Positions 60,239 through 64,000 of a DNA stretch of 64,000 bases are shown here, piece by piece. The notes under the pieces were generated by a model. It saw nothing but the letters and a program-made list of their open reading frames with translations, ran no database searches and was not told the origin of the DNA. Position 1 is the first letter of the stretch. Each line of letters begins with the position of its first letter. The translations under genes were made by a program, and so were the position numbers. Source of the stretch: Aedoeadaptatus acetigenes (GTDB taxonomy: Bacteria > Bacillota > Clostridia > Tissierellales > Peptoniphilaceae); NCBI RefSeq assembly GCF_025566985.1, contig NZ_JAOQJD010000009.1:42010-106009 (forward strand), read 5' to 3'.

Positions 60239-60832
60239 TTAGTATTCTTGTATTGCTTTGTTCATGACAAAGTATTTCGCTAAGTCAAATAAGAAAAAGC
60301 GCACTTTCGACAACAAGATGTTTTCGTAGCATTTCCAGTAACCGACGAATCGATGGTGTCGCCTCTGGCTGAAGGCTTCCACGTCGGAGACCGGATAGCC
60401 GAGAAAGATGCCGATTTCGTCGGGACAGCCAATTAAAAACCGTGTTTTTAATTCCGCAATGGCTTCGTCCGCGTTGGCGTAATCATAGCCGCGATTCTTT
60501 AAAAAAGCTCGGCATCTTCTGTCTGTAAGTCTGTGTTCAAGTCGTTTTCGATCGTAAAAGTAGAGAAGCAAACTGCCTTTGGGATTGATCAGCTCCGCAT
60601 ACGCAAGGGGTATGGCATGCTTGATGCTTTCGTCCTGCGCCCAACACCGGGTTAGATCTCTTGAAGGATTGACTAAGTTAACCAGAGTTCCGGTCTTTCC
60701 GCAAAAAACCGTGGGCGCCGTGTAGGCTTTTAAAATCGCTTCCAGGTAGTCTCGATCGTTGCATGTATCGCATTGGTTTAGGTAACGAACCGTGGAGTCA
60801 TTGAGCTTACGCTTCACATAATGCGCGAGCAC
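60239..60832 (-). CDS. DUF3793 family protein
   Basis: A 197-residue soluble protein with the family core IGCPDEIGIFLGYPVSDVEAF (about 134-154, in part) and several Cys (CDTCNDRD near 21-28). The function is unknown; family members are often next to flavodoxin in anaerobic Bacillota, as here, which suggests an iron- or redox-linked role. The start is a GTG eight bases after AGGAGTG, inside the end of the flavodoxin gene (26-base overlap). Confidence 0.82.
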   Translation of the reverse strand: MLAHYVKRKLNDSTVRYLNQCDTCNDRDYLEAILKAYTAPTVFCGKTGTLVNLVNPSRDLTRCWAQDESIKHAIPLAYAELINPKGSLLLYFYDRKRLEHRLTDRRCRAFLKNRGYDYANADEAIAELKTRFLIGCPDEIGIFLGYPVSDVEAFSQRRHHRFVGYWKCYENILLSKVRFFLFDLAKYFVMNKAIQEY

Positions 60833-61226
60833 TGTCTTGGCACTCCTTCACGCCGTCTTCGTCCGGCTCACCTTTACAGATCACGGTGGCGAGATACGCG
60901 GGGCCGAGTCCTCGAACTTCGTCTTCCCAGGTTTCCATCCATTCGCCGTCCGCCCAATCGTAGGAGCCGAAAAGCAGCACATACTTTCCTTTTAACAGGG
61001 GATTCACATCGTCCATGAAGGGTCGCATGGTGGTTTCTTCCAGCTCTTCTGCACCCATAGCCGGACAACCGAACGCGATCCTGTCTGCATCTTTTACCAT
61101 GGCCTCTGTTGCGTCGGCAGCTTCAATTAAAGAAGCTTCTTGACCGGCGGCTTCGATGCCTTTGGCGACTGCCTTCGCCATGGCTTCTGTGTTGCCGGTT
61201 CCCGACCAGTAAATTACAGGAATCAA
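60807..61226 (-). CDS. Flavodoxin
   Basis: A 139-residue FMN electron carrier. The phosphate loop YWSGTGNTEAMA starts at residue 6, and FGCPAMGAEELEE and LFGSYDWADGEWME frame the isoalloxazine, as in short-chain clostridial flavodoxins. The start is TTG at 61226, five bases after AAAGGAGGG; this gives the normal family length. A longer frame through the leader is rejected. Confidence 0.93.
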   Translation of the reverse strand: MIPVIYWSGTGNTEAMAKAVAKGIEAAGQEASLIEAADATEAMVKDADRIAFGCPAMGAEELEETTMRPFMDDVNPLLKGKYVLLFGSYDWADGEWMETWEDEVRGLGPAYLATVICKGEPDEDGVKECQDSARALCEA

Positions 61227-61343
61227 AATTCCCTCCTTTCTACCTTGCGGCACGTTCACGCTGCACGCATTGGCATAAACGACAGAATCACCTGATATGT
61301 ACCGCAAAGAATGATTTGATAATTCATATCGTTTACATTGATT
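61227..61343 (-). other. Leader of the flavodoxin-DUF3793 operon
   Basis: About 115 transcribed bases between the promoter and the TTG start. They contain scattered ATTATC/GATAAT-like half sites near the start point (61317-61348), weakly like a Fur box, and no clear terminator or riboswitch. Confidence 0.4.
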
Positions 61344-61372
61344 ATTATAGCGACCTTTTGGAATGATTGCAA
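61344..61372 (-). promoter_or_regulatory. Promoter of the flavodoxin-DUF3793 operon
   Basis: On the minus strand TTGCAA, 17 bp, TATAAT. Confidence 0.78.
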
Positions 61373-61376
61373 GGGT

Positions 61377-61800
61377 TTTTTGAAACTTTTTGAGATTTAT
61401 TTTCAACTGATTCTTCGTTCCCTTGTTTCCGCGGTTTTTTCGCCTTTCATTCGTTGTGCCAAACCCGATTTTTCATGTCTTCTCGTTTGTTCATCGAAAT
61501 ATCTTCCCCGTGATTCGATTTTCACATCTTTTCGACGAGATTCGATTTTCACATCTTTTCGAATTGATCGAAAGCTATTCGGACGCGATCCGATTTTCCG
61601 CCGTCATCGCGCTTTTTTCTTTTCGATTATCGACTTTCCCTTTCCGCAACGCCTCTGTGTTAATTTCCCTTCGGCTCCTTTTCCCCTCCATTTTTTTCTT
61701 CTTCCCTTTATCTTTCCCCTTTTTTCCACACATCGGCGATTTCTTTTCCGATTCTTTACGTTTTTCGCTAATTATTTATTGTTTATCGTTAAATTGCGAG
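61377..61800. other. Pyrimidine-rich intergenic region, no convincing gene
   Basis: About 420 bases, strongly T/C-rich on the plus strand. Two overlapping open frames exist (from 61338 and 61423) but are Phe/Ser/Arg-rich low complexity without ribosome sites. The region contains the 27-bp tandem repeat listed separately and the promoter of the DUF2975 gene at its right end. Confidence 0.55.
61512..61562. repeat. Tandem repeat, 24-bp unit at 27-bp period
   Basis: GATTCGATTTTCACATCTTT plus TCGA occurs at 61512-61535 and again, identical, at 61539-61562. It lies in a non-coding pyrimidine-rich region. Confidence 0.8.
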
Positions 61801-61806
61801 TATAAT
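61779..61806 (+). promoter_or_regulatory. Promoter of the DUF2975/HTH operon
   Basis: TTGTTT, 16 bp, TATAAT. The -10 ends only seven bases before the AGGAGG ribosome site (61813-61818), so the leader is very short. Confidence 0.6.
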
Positions 61807-61823
61807 GAAAATAGGAGGTGGAT

Positions 61824-62306
61824 ATGAAACGATTACAAACCACTTTTATTGCCGTCACGTTGGCGGCGGCCATGCTTTCGACGAGTGCCTTCTTCGCCCT
61901 CATCGGCTCCATTTTAGGCAAAGCATGGGTTTTGAAAGACAGCACATTTACCATTTACCTGCCCTTGATTCCCGCGACCCTCGCCTTTTGGGGCGCGAGC
62001 GGCGCCTTTCTTCTCGCGGGGCTGGCCTTCGGCCTGTACACCACCTATTTGTACGCCAAGAGCCGCCTTTTTACTCCGGCCATGGTTCGCGGCCTGGAGC
62101 GGGTGGGATTGTGCTTTTTAGGCGCCTGCCTGAGCTTTTTGCTTCTCGCCATTTACCTGGCCGTGAATGTGCAGCTCGCCGCCCTCTTTCTGCTCTTTTT
62201 CCTTGTCGCCGCCCTTCTCGCGGCAGCAGCCCTCTTTTTCTTCCTTTTGGCCGATGCGGTGGACGAAGGCCGTATGCTCCGGGAAGAAAATGATCTGACG
62301 ATTTGA
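61824..62306 (+). CDS. DUF2975 family membrane protein
   Basis: A 160-residue protein with four helices in the DUF2975 arrangement (FIAVTLAAAMLSTSAFFAL, ATLAFWGASGAFLLAGLAFG, RVGLCFLGACLSFLLLAIY, AALFLLFFLVAALLAAAALFF in part). In Bacillus the homologue YoaS is paired with a small HTH protein (YozG), as here: the next gene begins eight bases after this stop. Role unknown. ATG after AGGAGGTGGAT. Confidence 0.85.
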   Translation: MKRLQTTFIAVTLAAAMLSTSAFFALIGSILGKAWVLKDSTFTIYLPLIPATLAFWGASGAFLLAGLAFGLYTTYLYAKSRLFTPAMVRGLERVGLCFLGACLSFLLLAIYLAVNVQLAALFLLFFLVAALLAAAALFFFLLADAVDEGRMLREENDLTI

Positions 62307-62314
62307 GGTGCGCC

Positions 62315-62536
62315 ATGATTTGTGTGGATTTAGATCTCATGCTCGCCAAACGAAAAATGACCCTCACGGAATTGTCTCAGGCGGTGAATGTAAGCCTGCC
62401 CAATCTCTCCATCTTAAAGACGGGAAAGGCCAAGGCCATTCGCTTTTCCACCCTTTCGGCCATTTGCGAAGCCCTGGATTGTCAGCCGGGAGATATTTTG
62501 CGCTACGAAGGAGATGATGAGCATGACGCGGACTAA
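62315..62536 (+). CDS. Small HTH (YozG-like) regulator
   Basis: A 73-residue Cro/CI-type helix-turn-helix protein (MTLTELSQAVNVSLPNLSIL, then CEALDCQPGDILRY). It is the usual partner of DUF2975 proteins and probably autoregulates the pair. ATG after GAGGTGCGCC; four extra upstream codons from a TTG are rejected. It overlaps the next gene by 14 bases. Confidence 0.88.
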   Translation: MICVDLDLMLAKRKMTLTELSQAVNVSLPNLSILKTGKAKAIRFSTLSAICEALDCQPGDILRYEGDDEHDAD

Positions 62537-63008
62537 AGGCCTTACGGTTTTAGGGGCGCTCTTTCTTGTGGGGCTCGCGGCGATTTTGATTATCTCCGAC
62601 GCCACGCCCCGGACAATCAAGGCCATGAACCTTGCCTTTTCTACCCACGTCACCGGACGAGCCGTCTGCGTGGACGATGTAAAAAAGCCGCCGGATTTTC
62701 TCGGCGACGGCGTGAGCTATACGATTTATAAATTAGATGACGAGGACATGGCGCAGCTGAAGAAGGATTTGAAAAAGACGAGAGCTTTTTCCGCAGACAG
62801 CGCGATCGGAAGGAAGGTGGACTCGGCGTTGAAATGGGCGAAACAGGTGCAACCCGAAATCAACGATCCCGCCCTGTCATTTCCTAATTGTCGCTACTAC
62901 TTTGTGGACCGCTCCCCGAGCGGGGCAGGGGATTCTATCTCCAATTATGACGCCCTGGTGGTGGATGAGGAGAATCTGCTGATTCTATATTTGGTCTACG
63001 ATACTTAA
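62523..63008 (+). CDS. Unrecognised membrane-anchored protein, third gene of the DUF2975 operon
   Basis: A 161-residue protein: one N-terminal hydrophobic segment (GLTVLGALFLVGLAAILII) and a soluble external domain with RYYFVDRSPSG and a tyrosine-rich end. I do not recognise the family. The fold class resembles other small extracytoplasmic domains such as the 2695 protein (speculative). The ATG at 62523 is nine bases after AAGGAG; earlier ATGs sit in the ribosome site. Confidence 0.7.
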   Translation: MTRTKGLTVLGALFLVGLAAILIISDATPRTIKAMNLAFSTHVTGRAVCVDDVKKPPDFLGDGVSYTIYKLDDEDMAQLKKDLKKTRAFSADSAIGRKVDSALKWAKQVQPEINDPALSFPNCRYYFVDRSPSGAGDSISNYDALVVDEENLLILYLVYDT

Positions 63009-63033
63009 AAGAGATCGATCGCCGGAATACCTG

Positions 63034-63074
63034 AAAAGAGGGCTACCGTTTTAAGCACGGTAGCCCTCTTTTTC
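63034..63074 (+). terminator. Terminator of the DUF2975/HTH operon
   Basis: AAGAGGGCTACCGT and ACGGTAGCCCTCTT form a 14-bp perfect stem, followed by TTTTCTTTTT. Confidence 0.92.
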
Positions 63075-63086
63075 TTTTTACGCGCA

Positions 63087-63122
63087 CAAAAAAACACACG
63101 CCGTCATAAGATCAGCGTGCGT
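63087..63122 (-). terminator. 5S terminator, copy 1 (downstream of truncated 5S)
   Basis: On the minus strand ACGCACGC pairs with GCGTGTGT and runs into seven T. The same hairpin occurs at 63564-63599 and 63822-63857. Confidence 0.8.
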
Positions 63123-63130
63123 TTTTTGTG

Positions 63131-63185
63131 TGACCGGCAATTTCCTACTCTCCCGGGTCGTTACCAACCAAGTACCATCGGCGTT
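63131..63185 (-). pseudogene. Truncated 5S rRNA, 3-prime 55 bases (copy 1)
   Basis: Identical over 55 bases to the 3-prime end of the intact 5S at 63866-63920. It then switches to the 107-bp repeat, so the 5-prime half of 5S is missing. Confidence 0.88.
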
Positions 63186-63186
63186 T

Positions 63187-63512
63187 AGAGACCTAACCCC
63201 ATTTTGCGGACCGAAGGGACGAAAATGGATGGTAGGTCCTATGTCAGGATGGCCCGGCGGGACGAGCGAAGCGCGCGGTTGCCATCTACGGCCAGAGACC
63301 TAACCCCATTTTGCGGACCGAAGGGACGAAAATGGATGGTAGGTCCTATGTCAGGATGGCCCGGCGGAACGTGCGAAGCGCGCGGTTGCCATCGACGGCG
63401 AGAGACCTAACCCCATTTTGCGGACCGAAGGGACGAAAAATGGATGGTAGGTCCTATGTCAGGATGGCCCGACGGGACGTGCGAAGCGCGTCGCCCGGTT
63501 GCCATCTACGAC
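63187..63512 (-). repeat. Three tandem copies of a structured repeat of about 107 bp
   Basis: Units start at 63187, 63294 and 63401, each opening AGAGACCTAACCCCATTTTG. Each has GACCTA...TAGGTC and CATTTT...AAAATGG complementary arms around GACCGAAGGGAC, then a GC-rich block with CGTGCGAAGCGCG. The third has a small insertion (GTCGCC). A fourth copy lies at 63664. Short open frames cross the units in two registers, but have no ribosome sites and change frame between units. Confidence 0.9.
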
Positions 63513-63563
63513 CAGAGGCTTGCCTCTTCTGCACTATCACACTTCTTTTTCTTTTTACACGCA

Positions 63564-63599
63564 CAAAAAAACACACGCCGTCATAAGATCAGCGTGCGT
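63564..63599 (-). terminator. 5S terminator, copy 2
   Basis: Same hairpin and T run as at 63822-63857. Confidence 0.8.
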
Positions 63600-63607
63600 T
63601 TTTTGTG

Positions 63608-63662
63608 TGACCGGCAATTTCCTACTCTCCCAGGTCGTTACCAACCAAGTACCATCGGCGTT
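63608..63662 (-). pseudogene. Truncated 5S rRNA, 3-prime 55 bases (copy 2)
   Basis: Matches the intact 5S 3-prime end except one G-to-A change (CCCAGG for CCCGGG on the plus strand), and joins the repeat at the same base as copy 1. Confidence 0.88.
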
Positions 63663-63663
63663 T

Positions 63664-63770
63664 AGAGACCTAACCCCATTTTGCGGACCGAAGGGACGAA
63701 AAATGGATGGTAGGTCCTATGTCAGGATGGCCCGGCGGGACGTGCGAAGCGCGCGGTTGCCATCTACGAC
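63664..63770 (-). repeat. Fourth copy of the 107-bp structured repeat
   Basis: Same unit as at 63187-63512, followed by the spacer AGAGGCTTGCC...CACACTTC that also follows the third copy. Confidence 0.9.
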
Positions 63771-63821
63771 CAGAGGCTTGCCTTTTCTGCACTATCACAC
63801 TTCTTTTTCTTTTTACACGCA

Positions 63822-63857
63822 CAAAAAAACACACGCCGTCATAAGATCAGCGTGCGT
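63822..63857 (-). terminator. Terminator of the intact 5S rRNA / rRNA operon
   Basis: ACACACGC (63829-63836) and GCGTGCGT (63850-63857) form the stem; the minus-strand T run is at 63823-63829. It lies 9 bases past the 5S end. Confidence 0.85.
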
Positions 63858-63865
63858 TTTTTGTG

Positions 63866-63983
63866 TGACCGGCAATTTCCTACTCTCCCGGGTCGTTACC
63901 AACCAAGTACCATCGGCGTTAAGAGGCTTAACTTCTGTGTTCGGCATGGGTACAGGTGTGTCCCTCTTGCTATCGTCACCGGA
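63866..63983 (-). rRNA. rrf: 5S ribosomal RNA
   Basis: About 118 bases on the minus strand. Start TCCGGTGACGATAGC, loop C/B segments ACACACCTGTACCCATGCCG and GAACACAGAAGTTAAGC, and end GGAAATTGCCGGTCA; the ends pair. It is the last gene of an rRNA operon whose larger rRNAs would lie to the right of the window. Ends are accurate to a few bases. Confidence 0.95.
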
Positions 63984-64000
63984 CGAACCAAGTGCATATA

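Noticed and set aside
61338..61827. Two overlapping open frames of 134-155 codons in the pyrimidine-rich spacer
   Set aside because: Composition is driven by T/C bias, there is no ribosome site, and they run across the DUF2975 promoter.
63204..63665. Repeated open frames through the 107-bp units
   Set aside because: They switch frame between units, have no ribosome sites and follow a structured repeat; better explained as non-coding.
63131..63770. CRISPR-like array formed by the 107-bp repeats
   Set aside because: Units are directly adjacent with no unique spacers, and unit length is far above CRISPR repeats.

Overview
The window is a chromosomal segment of an anaerobic, peptide-using member of the Bacillota. 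A Peptoniphilaceae/Tissierellia-like organism is my inference, from the CBS-type pyrophosphatase, the acyl-CoA dehydrogenase/EtfA/rubredoxin fusion, SLH and copper-amine-oxidase-type surface domains, a G5-repeat adhesin and a Na+-type ATP synthase. Coding DNA is fairly GC-rich, with AT-rich promoters. Most genes lie on the minus strand, as does the rRNA operon whose 5S gene closes the window, so replication probably runs right to left. UUG starts with good Shine-Dalgarno sequences are frequent.
Layout. 1-8 kb: DUF308 protein, CBS-pyrophosphatase, a secreted unknown, a flavodiiron protein co-transcribed with the dehydrogenase fusion, and L-lactate dehydrogenase. 8-20 kb: one tightly overlapped operon, trmN6-rsmI-nurA-herA-glgB-glgC-glgD-glgA-pullulanase, linking RNA methylation, DNA-end processing and a full glycogen pathway. 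20-24 kb: cardiolipin synthase, DUF4153 protein and a GDT1-type cation exporter. 24-31.4 kb: a complete F-ATPase operon whose c subunit carries the Na+ ligand set. 31.4-34 kb: dinB divergent from an XRE repressor/ImmA-IrrE protease pair across four helically phased operator-like sites. 34-42 kb: an exported phosphodiester glycosidase-like protein and a 1993-residue G5-repeat surface adhesin.
42-48 kb: J-domain-like protein and a peptide operon (Xaa-Pro aminopeptidase, POT transporter, Xaa-Pro dipeptidase, prolyl aminopeptidase). 48-51.4 kb: a BtuFCD-like ABC importer behind a cobalamin riboswitch. 51.5-56 kb: a small protein, TraX, two SLH proteins (one with an NlpC/P60-like domain) and an SdpI-like protein. 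56-59.6 kb: two ABC exporters and a GntR regulator in one operon behind a strong promoter with dyad operators. 59.6-63 kb: XRE membrane regulator, DUF3793 protein plus flavodoxin, and a DUF2975/HTH/unknown trio. 63-64 kb: an intact 5S rRNA gene followed by two truncated 5S 3-prime ends, each with the 5S terminator, separated by four copies of a structured repeat of about 107 bp.
The best candidates for something new are the dinB/XRE/ImmA module as a LexA-independent damage switch, the 5S-fragment/palindrome array, the dehydrogenase-EtfA-rubredoxin/flavodiiron pair, and the HerA-NurA pair inside a glycogen operon. No CRISPR array, insertion sequence or tRNA was seen.
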